From positions 3,784,501 to 3,848,500 of the forward strand of contig OZ020521.1 in assembly GCA_963971425.1 (NCBI GenBank): a stretch of 64,000 nt of DNA, given 5' to 3'. The notes beneath the pieces are model-generated. The model did not search any database and was not told the origin of the DNA. It saw only the letters and a program-made list of their open reading frames with translations. The position numbers were made by a program, and so were the translations under genes. This DNA is from Bryoerythrophyllum caledonicum. Lineage: Eukaryota > Streptophyta > Bryopsida > Pottiales > Pottiaceae. Positions 11,472 through 22,281 of the stretch are shown piece after piece (the first letter of the stretch is position 1; every line of letters starts with the position of its first letter).

Positions 11472-12527
11472 GGGTGTATCTTGATGTGAGCCCGACCCGA
11501 CATTTGGACAATGGGTTTACTGTTGAAACATAGGTGTGCACTATTGTCCCTCCCATCAACCATAAAAGTCTACTTACACCTAAAAGAAAGAGGCTTGTTA
11601 AAAAATGAGATTCTACTCTAACAAGCTCATTAGAAACCAATTTCATGAATAGTGGATGTGACTTGGGTGTGCGAACATGATTTGTAAGCTTGATGTGTCA
11701 TTCAATCAACACATGTGTCAAATGGAAAAAAAAACATGTAAAGCCATGAGTCATGGAGAAACTATTACTAGAGTCATGGAGAAACTATTACTAGAGCCAT
11801 GCTCTGTCAAAAAAAAATTGCATGCTCCGGATGCCATATAAACACCCCCCATTGCACTCACAATGCACTCACAATGCAGTGGAGTTCTTTGATATTCAGG
11901 AGTTTTTATGTTGGAGAGCATATTGTGATTTTTGGAGATTGTGGAGGTGATTTTTTTTGTGAGACATAGTAGACCAAAGGTATGATGGCATTTGAAGCTC
12001 ATGATTTGATTTAAATTGACACCCACTAAATGGGATTCTTTTGTTTTGCATGCAATGTAGATGCATGCTTTGCAATAGTGGCATTGGCATGCTATGTTAA
12101 TTTGTTGACTTCCCGATTTGAATTGGCATTGTGATGGCATGTAATAGTCACTATTCAATGAACATAATGGGGACGGTTATGCCCATGTTCATTTTTTTGT
12201 CCCATGCCTTCTCTGATTTGTCTTTCTAAATTACGCTTGAACTACATTCTATGACCCCTCGGAAAATGAATCAACAATCATGTGATGCTCAAAACAAAGG
12301 CGTGATGACATGATGGATCACCAAAACCATTTTATTGGAAAATCACATGGAGAACCTCTGTAGCACTGTAACTTCCTAGATTTCATGCATGGTACTAGCA
12401 ACATACCATTTCTTTAAGAGTTTTTATTTGGGACAAATTGCTTGTTACAGATTTTAGACTTGGATGCAAAAATTTGAGATTTATACAAAAATGAACCAGT
12501 GTAAATCATTATGTGTGTAGATTGCAA
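11472..12527 (+). repeat. left long terminal inverted repeat of the Harbinger element
   Basis: Reverse-complement match to 15573-17219. Shared blocks include the end itself, the region giving matching predicted peptides on opposite strands (11751-12158 minus and 15933-16184 plus), and the inner end near ATGAACCAGTGTAAATCATT. It contains a short local duplication (ATGGAGAAACTATTACTAGAG, near 11754-11795). Confidence 0.85.
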
Positions 12528-12595
12528 AAAGGAAAAATTAGCGCTAATATTTTTATTACTGATTTTTAACAAGTTATGATAGACGAAGATTAAAA

Positions 12596-13690
12596 ATGGG
12601 TATTGCTAATATTGGAATTTCTCAAGATGTAGTGATGTATTTGATTTCTCAATTGGCTTTGACACGTATAGACATTGAAGGAATTCAATGTGGACCAAGG
12701 TACATTAAACCTCGGTCAACAAGCTGGAGATCATTATTTTTGGAAGATATTGTTTATACACTTAAAGAACATTTTGAAAGAATGTTTAGAATTTCAGTGC
12801 CAACCTTCAATTATATTTGTGATTTAGTTGGGTCTTGAACGACGAACACCTCCAGGTTTGGTCAACATTCCAAATCGCAAATGAGAGGTTTCACTACAAT
12901 TCGCTATTGCCTTATTGAAATTAACATCTGGTGAAAGCATGAATATGGTAATTGAAATTAACATCTGGTGAAAGCATGAATATGGTAATTGAAATTAACA
13001 TCTGGTGAAAGCATGAATATGGTAGGAGAAATGATTGGCATCTCCAATTGTACAGTATCGAAAGTTGTTTGAAGATTCTTGGAATCCTTAATTACTCATG
13101 GCAAAAACTACATTAAATGGTCAAATGTAGAGGAATTGGTCTCAAATTAAAGCTAGATTTGAAGACTTGCATGGAATACCTCAAGGTTGTGAAGCAATAG
13201 ATTGTACACACATAGAACTTGAACGCCCACCACATGAAAGAGCATCCGATCTATTTGACTGAGATAAAAACCTTAGTTTTATAATACAAGGCATAGTAGA
13301 TTCTAATACCAAGTTCTTAGATGTGTTTGTGGGATATCCTGGCTCTATTCATGATGTCCTCGTATTTTCAAACTCTACTTTCAAACGCAAAACTAACATA
13401 GGTGAAAGATTAAATGGCCTCCACAGAACAAATCACGGTGTTTCTATACCAGAGCTTATTATTGATGATTCTCGCCATACACAAACGCCATTTTGCACAA
13501 CATCATGTTGGACAAAGGCGATTTTGATCTTGGTACCATAAACAATTTACGTATACAAATGAAGAAAATAATGATGAGTAAGACCTTGGAGGAAACAATA
13601 TAAGTGATGGGGCTTTATTAATTCAACATGCTGTAGCTAGTCATTTAGTACAAGTTTCAAAACATAGTAAAAATCTCAATTCTTTGTAGA
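12596..13690 (+). pseudogene. PIF/Harbinger DDE transposase (HARBI1-like) relic
   Basis: The N-terminal frame 12596-12838 reads into family blocks: FERMFRISVPTFNYIC, then in other frames LKLTSGESMNMVGEMIGIS, CTVSKVV and FLESLITHGKNYIKW. Catalytic context appears as AIDCTHIELERPP near 13190-13230 (first Asp), YPGSIHDVLVF near 13335 (second Asp), and ELIIDDSRHTQTPF near 13450 where the family has a GDSxYPL motif. The glutamate region is not recognisable. Stops, shifts and the 37-bp triplication inside it make it non-functional. It faces the Myb-like gene of the same element. Confidence 0.8.
12917..13024 (+). repeat. 37-bp tandem triplication inside the transposase relic
   Basis: Near-perfect units start at 12917, 12954 and 12991 (GAAATTAACATCTGGTGAAA...). 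The period of 37 is not a multiple of three, so the duplication shifts the frame at each unit and must have arisen after the gene lost function. Confidence 0.9.
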
Positions 13691-14479
13691 TAGGATTACA
13701 ATGAATTCATTAGGTTAAAGTAGTATAGTGCACTTATTGCTAGGTCCTTTAGTTTGATGTTGACATTGTCTTCGACTCTTCATCCATAAATGTATCAAGG
13801 AACTTCTTATCATGTACAAATATATGAAATCTTCTTGTACTTTCATCCTTGTTTGATAAGAATAAAATCTAGATGTATTATAATATGTGACGTTTGATGA
13901 ATATTTGATGTTATTAAATATGTGACCTATCTTTGATGAAGTTTGTTGCAAAAGAGATTATTGCCTCTTTTGTGTATTCACAAGATTATATATCCAATTT
14001 TTTATTTTTTTTATAAGATTGAATATTGAATAAAATTACCTTAAAAATTCACCAAATTTACAATTTTAATTTCTAGAATTTGAATTTTGGTGTGCTTGGT
14101 CAAAAATAGGTTTTGTATTACAGTCTCAAGGAAAGCAAAAGTGATGATGGACAGAACATCATTACTTTTCCAAAATAGCAATTTTTAATAGTAGGGAATG
14201 TTGAAGTGACCTTTTTTGAAAAATTCTCTCAAACAGAATTTGACTAAAACTGACACGATTCACAGTGCACTGAAAAGTGTAGTTCATGTAGTATTTTTTA
14301 CTTTTTCAAATACAAGTATTTGAACATCCAAATAGTCAAAAGTAAGGAGTCAGGACTAATAAAAAATGGTAGTTTGGTCACGTAGGGGTTAATATCATAA
14401 TAAAAAAACCATATAGACTTAATAACAATAATAAGTAAAACATTACGGATGTTGCATAGAAGAACCTATGGCATTGCTT

Positions 14480-15545
14480 ATTGTGGTTCTCTATGTATGG
14501 TTTTCTCATGGTTGTTCTCCATGACCCGAGCCATGGAGTCGGTAACTTTAGGATTGTACTTGCAGGGTTTCCCAGTTCTACCAAATTCTGATCTTTCTTC
14601 AATTGATGTTTGGGAGCCTACATTCAATGAGAACCACTTTTCATGAACACAACAAATAAAATCATTATAATGCAATAAAACAATCAATTATCAATTCACA
14701 ATGAAATGATTTATCACCATGTTGTTATAAAAAAACTTTTTGTTAATACTAAATACATGTGAACGTAGGATTTGTATAGAATATCAAAATTATTTCACAA
14801 CCCAATTCTAAACCTGATTTATAATGAAAAAATTAACTAAAGATATAATTCTAATACAATATGAGTAAAACCACGTAAAGTGAGAAATCAAGTTTATACT
14901 TTTAGAAAATACTTTGTTCTTTGCTTTTTGGTTCTATGATTACATTAGTTTATGTATTCAAAATAATTCCAATATAAAAGTATGTAAGTAAGAAAATACT
15001 AATATTATCTTGGATACTGTCAGTCTCCAATACTTCAATTGGCCTTGCAGCTCGTGAATTCTTAGGCAACCATGAAGTCAAAATGACCATAAACCTCCTT
15101 GAAAACTGCGGGATATGTCTTCGCAAAATGTTTTTCGCCACCATCCATTTCCTAATAAGATTTCTGACCACTAGGACTTGCTTGTTCATAATCCCATACT
15201 TTACCCCAATCAATGCGGATGGCCTCCCATTTGTTCAATCATTGTTGAGGACTTCGATGAACCCCACATTGCCAACATTTCTCAGCTATTGCATCCCATT
15301 GTTCTTTTAAAGATTGATGGATTCAACCCCTGCACCATATAACATCCAATCTTGTTTGCAAAACTCACACAAAATCAATACGTGATCCTCACTCAAATGA
15401 CGAGAAGTATAAACTCAACCAGGATTCAAAGCTCCCAAAACTGTGTCTTCACAAGTTCTCAGAGTTTCATTTTCTTCAACTAGAGAATTGATAGAAGCAT
15501 CCTCATATTATGACTCCTGTAACAATTCATCATTGTCATCCCAAG
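14480..15545 (-). pseudogene. Myb/SANT-like protein relic of the Harbinger element
   Basis: On the minus strand the frame runs from an acidic N-terminal part (DDNDELLQES near 15540) through LSEDHVLILCEFCKQDW and then LNKWEAIRIDWGKVWDYEQ and SPSGQKSY near 15290-15150, the Trp-rich trihelix/Myb-SANT pattern of Harbinger-encoded DNA-binding proteins. It ends in a basic block with RSEFGRTGKPCKYNPKVTDS near 14600. In-frame stops interrupt the conserved part at least three times. In known PIF/Harbinger elements this protein helps the transposase reach the nucleus and bind the termini. Confidence 0.65.
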
Positions 15546-16292
15546 GCATGCTCAAATTATATGAAACCCTCTGCACACAGAATGATTTACACTGGTTCAT
15601 TTTTGTATAAATCTCAAATTTCTGCATCCAAGTCTAAAATCTGTAGCATGCAGTTTGTCCCAAATAAAAACTCTTAAAGAAATGGTATGTTGCTAGTACC
15701 ATGCATGAAATCTAGGAAGTTACAGTGCTACAGAGGTTCTCCATGTGATTTTCCAATAAAATGGTTTTGGTGATCCATCATGTCATCACGCCTTTGTTTT
15801 GAGCATCACATGATTGTTGATTCATTTTCCGAGGGGTCATAGAATGTAGTTCAAGAGTAATTTAGAAAGAGAAATCAGAGAAGGCATGGGACAAAAAATT
15901 GAACTTGGGCATAACCGTCCCCATTATGTTCATTGAATAGTGACTATTACATGCCATCACAATGCCAACTCAAATTAGGAAGTCAACAAATTAACATAGC
16001 ATGCCAATGCCACTATTGCAAAGCATGCATCTACATTGCATGCAAAACAAAAGAATCCCATTTAGTGGGTGTCAATTTAAATCAAATCATGAGCTTCAAA
16101 TGCCATCGTACCTTTGGTCTACTATGTCTCACAAAAAAATCACCTCCACAACCTCCAAAAATCACAATACGCTCACCATCATAAAAACTCCTGAATATCA
16201 AAGAACTCCACTGCATTGTGAGTGCAAAAGGGGAGGGTGTTTATATGGCATCCGGAGCATGCAGAAAATTTGACACAACATGGCTCTAGTAA

Positions 16293-16981
16293 GGTAGTCA
16301 CGTCTAAAACCGGCAACATTCCATGACTAACATCTAGGTTTTCACTAGAAACTGCCAATAATTGCACATGTAACCAACTTACTAATTTAGCGCCGGTAGC
16401 CTTAGGCATGGGTAGCGGAAGTTGGTTTCAAAGCTGGTGGTTTAAAGGGTAAATGAATAGAAGGGTGAAATTGACGGTTTTGCATCATGGCATGAATGGG
16501 CATGGGTTGCTGTCAAAATTAGTGAATGTAGAGTGCATGTAAGATAGAGGGAACTAAAATCTTTCAAATTTAGTTTTAAGGTGAGTAATACCCGGTTTCC
16601 ACTTTTTTTGTTGGTGGTTTTAGGCCATTTGTGGGAGGGTCATGGCCCCCACCTACTGACGCTGATCCAACTTTTTTCACATGTGACTTTAGAAATTAAT
16701 AACTAATTTATATCACATCGGAAAAATATGAAATCACTTGGGTTGAAACTGTAATTCTATTGGCTATCACTAAAAAAAGCCCCCACCTATTGACGATGAC
16801 CCAACTTTCTTCACATGTGACTTTGGAAATTAATAACTAATTTATATCACATCGGAAAAATATGAAATCACTTGGGTTGAAACTGTAATTCTATTGGCTA
16901 TCACTAAAAAATAATTTAATTATAATATGGGCTCTCCATATATGCAAACTACTTAAACTGACGGTTATGGGGGGTTTATGT
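16293..16981. mobile_element. 689-bp insertion in the right Harbinger arm
   Basis: The left arm reads CTAGTAATAGTTT continuously, while the right arm reads CTAGTAA, then 689 bp of unmatched DNA, then TAATAGTTT. A TAA is therefore present on both sides and looks like a 3-bp duplication. No inverted termini are visible, so the class is unknown; a small Harbinger-type or otherwise rearranged segment is possible. Confidence 0.55.
16645..16911 (+). repeat. 134-bp tandem duplication within the insertion
   Basis: GCCCCCACCTACTGACGCTG at 16645 recurs as GCCCCCACCTATTGACGATG at 16779, and the following about 130 bases are nearly identical, including ATATCACATCGGAAAAATAT. Confidence 0.9.
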
Positions 16982-17341
16982 TAATAGTTTCCCCACGACT
17001 CATGGCTCTACGGGGTTTTTCCCATTTGACACACATGTTGATTGAATGACACATCAAGCTTACAAATCATGCTTGCACACCCAAGTCACATTGTCAGGGT
17101 AGAATCTCATTTTCCAACAAGCCTCTTTCTTTTATGTATAAGTAGACTTTTATGCGCAATGGGAGGGACAATAAATCCTTTGTCCAAATGTTGGGTCGGG
17201 CTCACATGGAGATACACCCTTAGTGCTCACAACCTACCTCTTGGTGCGAAGTGCAGTACTTAGCACCTTGGACGTCGCTGATCTTATGTGGTGCATGTAA
17301 GTGTCTGGAGCTTCCATGTTGAGTTTTGAAAGCTTGGAGTC

Positions 17342-18132
17342 ATGGCGGAAGTGAGGAACGCGCTCGTTGTGGTGGCGATCAGTGCGGTTGTGTTCCAGGT
17401 GCTCAAGTTCTTCTGGAGCGTGTTCTGGGAGCCGCTGCGGTTGCAGCACCTCCGAGTTCAATCTCGCGTCCGTGTTCAACAACTGCAAGCTCTTCTACTT
17501 CGCGGCCCAGGACACCGTCGCCAACACCGTCATGCTGATGCTGGCGCAGTATCCCCAGTGGCAGGACCGCGCTAGAAAGGAAGCCGTCGACATCCTCGGC
17601 GATGAAGAAGCACACTACAACGGCACAACGCTCTCTCGCATGAAAGTGGTGCGTCTCTCGCGTCTCTCGTCTCAATGCATGTCATCTCTCGTCTCGTTCT
17701 GAATCTGTGGGGATGATCATCAACGAGACGCTGCGGTTATTTACGCCTGCGCCGGCGAATTACAGACAAGCCACCAGGGATCTGCAGCTGAAGAAGGTGT
17801 TCATTCCCAAGGGCATGATACTCGAGCTGCCGCTGGCGGCGCTGCACCAGGACAGGGATCTCTGGGGAGACAACGTCGGCGAGTTCAACCCGGGGCGATT
17901 CGAGAACGGCGTCTCCGGCGCGTGCACACATCCGCAGGCGTTTGCGCCGTTCGGTCTCGGGCCCAAGTCCTGCGTCGGCATCAACTTCGCGTTGATGGAC
18001 GCGAAGATCGTGCTGGCTATGGCGATCCGGCGATTCGAGATCCTGCCGTCGCCGAATTACAAGCATCGTCCTACTTTCACCATGGTGCAGCGGCCCATGT
18101 TCGGCATGCCTATTATCCTCAAATCGTTGTAA
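17342..18132 (+). pseudogene. cytochrome P450 (CYP72-clan) pseudogene with internal deletion
   Basis: The N-terminal anchor MAEVRNALVVVAISAVVFQV starts at 17342. After about 35 codons the reading frame changes and jumps directly into the I-helix region (KLFYFAAQDTVANTV, about 17485-17530), so roughly 250-300 residues between the anchor and I-helix are missing. The 3' part (about 17710-18132) keeps the K-helix ETLRL, a FNPGRF-type motif, the heme loop FGLGPKSCVG with its Cys, and the usual C-terminus. An intron-like gap follows LSRMK, but its acceptor is not a clean AG. Such enzymes are ER-anchored oxygenases of hormones and specialised metabolites. The locus begins about 120 bp from the Harbinger right end, so rearrangement there may have caused the deletion. 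The late exon is well preserved, suggesting recent loss. Confidence 0.82.
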
Positions 18133-18381
18133 AAAATCACGATCATAATGTGGAAAAGTACAGATCAAGCCCTGCTGCAGCTTCAGCAACAATAGAAAAC
18201 CTTCATTGAAAGATTCTGTTATAAATGATAAATAGCCAAAATGCTTTTACTCTCGGACCATCAGCTTATGATATAGGGTGAACGTACAAGACGTTTCTGG
18301 AGACTTGGACGTTGGTATGATAGCTATAGTACATGCAATGCAATACTAGTATACAGCCTGAGTTTCGAACACTTCATATGA
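18133..18381. other. short intergenic gap
   Basis: Lies between the P450 relic and the convergent 3' end of the NTF2-like gene. Nothing recognised. Confidence 0.5.
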
Positions 18382-20379
18382 TCAAGACTGAGGTTTAGGA
18401 TCCTTGCCGCCCATGAAGAGATGGGTGACGAGCATGTTACCGCGGCGCAGCTTCTCCACCAGGCGGCCCATCAAGGGCATCTTGACTGAATCCCGGTCCA
18501 GCAACGGTTTCTTGTTCCACCTGCCAAGAGATGGCGTTTCAGTATAAACATGAGAATAATGTTGTGAAGGAATAAATTAATCTGTTGGTGTTGGTTCAGG
18601 GTTCATCGCTTTGAGAATGATACACTTACATATCCACATGGCGCACCACTTTCCCATTCTCAACCTGCAGGGGAACAAATCATACAGACAATTGAGGGTA
18701 TTTGTAAAGTAAGGCAAAGACACCATAAGTTTTGAACTTTTTTTTCAAATTGAATGATTGAATTTCTATAATCAACTTATAGAGAAAAGAAGTGGTTAAG
18801 ATTCATGGTACAACGTATCCTCTCCTTCCTACTCAAAGGCGGCTAGAACTAGTTCTAACTTGAGTTTAGAGACCACCAAGCGCTTCGTTGGAGAATAGCT
18901 GTTATGAGAAAATAAACACTAGTTTCATAAATTAAAAGACCGGTATCTTGTTGAAACGTCGGGTGACACTAGAAATAACTCAATTGTCAACAAAAACTAC
19001 ACCATTGATTTCACGTAAAACCTGAACACAAAAACTAGCCCTGAAGGCCATAACATGTATTTGACTAATGGAGACAAAAACAGAATCAGGATAAACTTCG
19101 AATGGACCTGCAACTTGATGAGCGACACCACGTCAATAGTCTTCGATCCGAGCTTATATCTCTGCAGGTTGTCTATTGAGACCTGCACGGTTACAGCAAA
19201 GTTTCAATCTCAGTGAGAGCTAGCATGGCCACTCAAGAATGTGTGTCAAGCAGAAAAATCATAAAAGAAAAGTCAGACAAATGATAGAGTTCACCACCTC
19301 GCCAGAGTTCGGGGCAGATTCCACCTCAGTCACTGTGTACTCAACCATTTTAGCGTCTTTGAAAACCTGATTCCTCCAACAACAGTCAACCATCAAAATT
19401 CAGAACCAGAAATTAATGCATAATGCAACTGAATCATCAAATGGTTAAGCATAACCTTAGGTATAGAATAAAAGGCAGATTTGATCTGCTTCACCCTGCA
19501 CAACATCAAGTTCAAAAGCTTCAGTCCATCACAAATACCCTTGACGTTGATGATTGAGGAGCGGTAACAGATCTTTTTTCTTCATAGTCTAGTTTCTGGT
19601 ACCAGAAACTGCATTTCAAAATGTTAAACGAGACACACCCATGTGCTTGCATGAGAGGATCCTCGAATGTCGCCTTCGGTTCATACATTTCGAAATCAGC
19701 GGCGGTTGCGGTGCAGTTGTACCTTGATTTTCCACATCAGTGAAGGGTGTAAGCACATGAAAAGTTGAATGAATCAAAAGAGATGTTCATCGGCGCCAAG
19801 TAAGTGATTTAAGTTGCTGTCAACTCTGGCGAGCACAATATCCGAGAAAAACAATAAAAAAAAAGCAATAGAAAAATAATAAAATAAAGCAAATCCTACT
19901 GTACATACAAATTGAGGATGTGAGGCACAATATTAGCCGCGAGGTTCCCTGTCTCCGCCTTCGGAGGCAGAGGCTCACTCGAAGGTGCTGCAGGTGCATT
20001 CAAAGAGCCAGCCTCCTCATCCGTGATCGGGCTGGGCACTGCCTCTGTTGCCAAAAAAAACCCATCCAAGATCGAAAAAAATCATTTTATCAAGAAAGTT
20101 GACCCTGAAATCCCACCCTATCTCAAAAAGCAAACCCATCTCCTCACTCCTCAACCCAGCTCTTCCTACCATCACCTCCTTCTCCCAAACGCCAAAAACC
20201 CTGCACTTCTCATCACGAGGCTCCGATTTCGCAACAAGAACGAAAACCCACCCAAAAAAATATACAAATGCAACCATTAAAAACAATACGGTTTCCATAC
20301 ACAGTTACAAAATGCACTTCCAGGACAGCGCCGAGACTGAATGCGAGGGCCAGCACTGACCAGAGGTAGCGGCAGACAT
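18382..20379 (-). CDS. NTF2/SnoaL-like fold protein, intact multi-exon gene
   Basis: Reading splice sites on the minus strand gives a complete protein of about 199 residues in eight exons. The ATG is at 20379; exon 1 is only 19 nt (MSAATS plus one base) with donor GTCAGT at 20360. The last exon is 18382-18520 with TGA at 18382-18384. In order the exons encode a Pro/Ala/Ser-rich N-terminus (EAVPSPITDEEAG), FEMYEPKATFEDPL, VKQIKSAFYSIPK, VFKDAKMVEYTVTEVE, SIDNLQRYKLGSKTIDVVSL, VENGKVVRHVDM, and WNKKPLLDRDSV with a basic tail RLVEKLRRGNMLVTHLFMGG. The ATFEDP-x-G, Q-Y-k-L and W-x-x-KPL pattern is the cone-shaped NTF2-like/SnoaL fold seen in several plant proteins of unknown role. No catalytic function can be assigned. 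Open frames across eight exons and good splice signals argue for a live gene. Confidence 0.85.
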
Positions 20380-22281
20380 CCTGATGAACGATGCGACGGC
20401 GGGCGAAATGCTAATGGGAGGAGAGCTAGAGCTTCGTGAAGATGGAGCTGTGCGATGATTGCAGTGGCGTGATGAGTGATGAAACTGTTGTCGTAGCGAA
20501 GGAGCCTCGCATCATCATGTGCTGAAATGCGGGCTGCGAACGAGGTGGCCGCGGGAAGCATCATACGCTGCATCACTGTTCATGGCGAGGATTCACGAAG
20601 CACAAAGACCAGCGACTGGAAGATACAAAAAATCTACGGACTTCGTAGATTATGAAGAACATCCTCTAGGGTATTTGTACATTTGAATTTCGTCCGGTGT
20701 TTGGTCTAGTTTTAGTGAACCTGGTATGGAACATGGGGATCTCGTGGGAACGTGGTAGGGACTTTGGCAAGGAGGGTGGGCATTTTTTTTAGGGAACGTG
20801 GGACTGGGGAACCTGGGGAGGAATCATGGTGGCTGGAGGCGGAAAGGACGAAAAGTGAGGCTGTTGGGAGCGTGGCTTGCTTTTGGCCATGAGATGTGAT
20901 GAATGGGTTTGACGTTTCAAACTTGGGTGTCAAGGCGGACGTTTGAAAATGGGAGAGTGAAGTTCTGTGGTGCTTCTACAGTGGAGAACTATTAACAGCC
21001 CCTGGTGGCCAAGGTATTTTACATGTATAATGTTGTATTTGAACATGATAAGGTTCAAATATTGAAAGATGTTAGTTGAAGAATCTTCAATTTTTGATTT
21101 TTTAAAAATTCCACAGAGTAAAATATGTGCATGTACATATGACTGACGGTTCTAAGGGTTAACCCTTATATTCTCGGGGTGAAAAGGTAATTCGATTTTA
21201 CAAAAAAATTATCTCACAGGATCATTCTGCAACGGAAATATCATTTGTTATGAGAAGAATGTCCCACTCCTACCACAGCCTCTGTAGATGTACTCACCGA
21301 CATAGTGTAGATACACGGGGCCATGTTTCTTGATCTGTCTAGATTTGCTAATGAATCAAACACAGGTTATTCACGCCCGCTCCTCAGTAACGAGTTGCTC
21401 AGCTAATGTTATGTACTGCTTTGTCAACGGTTTATGCACCGTATCTTGCCATTATTGACATGACTTGCAAGTTGATAGCTCCAACCACAAAAGAGAAATG
21501 AAGGTCGGATCTACAGCCTAAAACGAACTGGAAATTTGCTTTGGTATGTGTGAAAAAATGGATAGCGCGCAGAGACTGTTCAGGTCAGGATACGTCCCAA
21601 AACACCGAGAATTTAGCATGATACAGATAAGCGTCGAAGACACACCTACCTGAAAGGCATCACTCAACGCCAGCCTAAATGGAACAGGATCTGAGATAAG
21701 AATAATTTCTGCATCATTCTAACGATAAGTTCACGTGTTCATAGTAAAGACCATGATTCTTGGCATCCATGTTTGTCAAACAATGGTACCAGTTTACAGA
21801 TCACAAAACAGACGGTCAAGACTGACCAAAAAAATTCACCCACATTATCTGAAACGAGAGTCCAGAAAAGAAGAGATAAGGATGCAGCGCACCCATTCTA
21901 CGTTGATTAAGAAGAAAAAACTGATCTGAATCTTCAGATGCATCAATGTATCAGCAATGTTCTTGCTCCCTGTCCGGCGAATTCTCCTACAACAAGTTCA
22001 TGACAATACTTGGCAATCAGAGATCAACTATCCGTTAAGTACCAGACCATGTCATCTATCGATTGGTGAGAGCCCCAAGTTCATCATGTTACACTGCAAC
22101 TAAACGAAATATAAGCAAGACCAGGAGCGAGAACATTGAGCCTGGACAGCTCTGTTACCTCGGTATAAACTAATCTATGGATTCTCAGAAGGATCTGAAG
22201 CGACTGGGACCTTTCAATGTTTCTACGAAAGAACAAACCAAAACGACACATAAAAATGTAACTCCTGCGACCTGAGTCCCT
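20380..22281. other. intergenic region: 5' side of the NTF2-like gene and 3' side of the TPX2 gene
   Basis: No convincing gene. A 14-bp palindrome AAGGGTTAACCCTT lies at 21155-21168; it resembles two TTAA/CCC-type transposon ends meeting, perhaps an excision scar. About 21980-22281 is probably the 3' UTR of the minus-strand TPX2-like gene. Confidence 0.5.

Larger units (their letters stand above)
11469..17222. mobile_element. PIF/Harbinger element with about 1-kb terminal inverted repeats
   Basis: The element proper is 11472-17219. It begins GGGTGTATC and ends GATACACCC, flanked by TTA on both sides (11469-11471 and 17220-17222), the 3-bp TTA/TAA duplication typical of PIF/Harbinger. Left arm about 11472-12527, right arm about 15573-17219. 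The right arm is longer because of a 689-bp insertion at 16293-16981. Between the arms lie a decayed DDE transposase (+) and a Myb/SANT-like gene (-), the standard two-gene convergent plan of the superfamily. Usual Harbinger termini are tens of bp, so arms near 1 kb are unusual. Both genes carry stops and shifts; the element is dead. Confidence 0.85.

Noticed and set aside
11751-16184. Matching predicted peptides at 11751-12158 (-) and 15933-16184 (+), considered as a duplicated gene
   Set aside because: They are simply the two inverted arms of the Harbinger element read on opposite strands.
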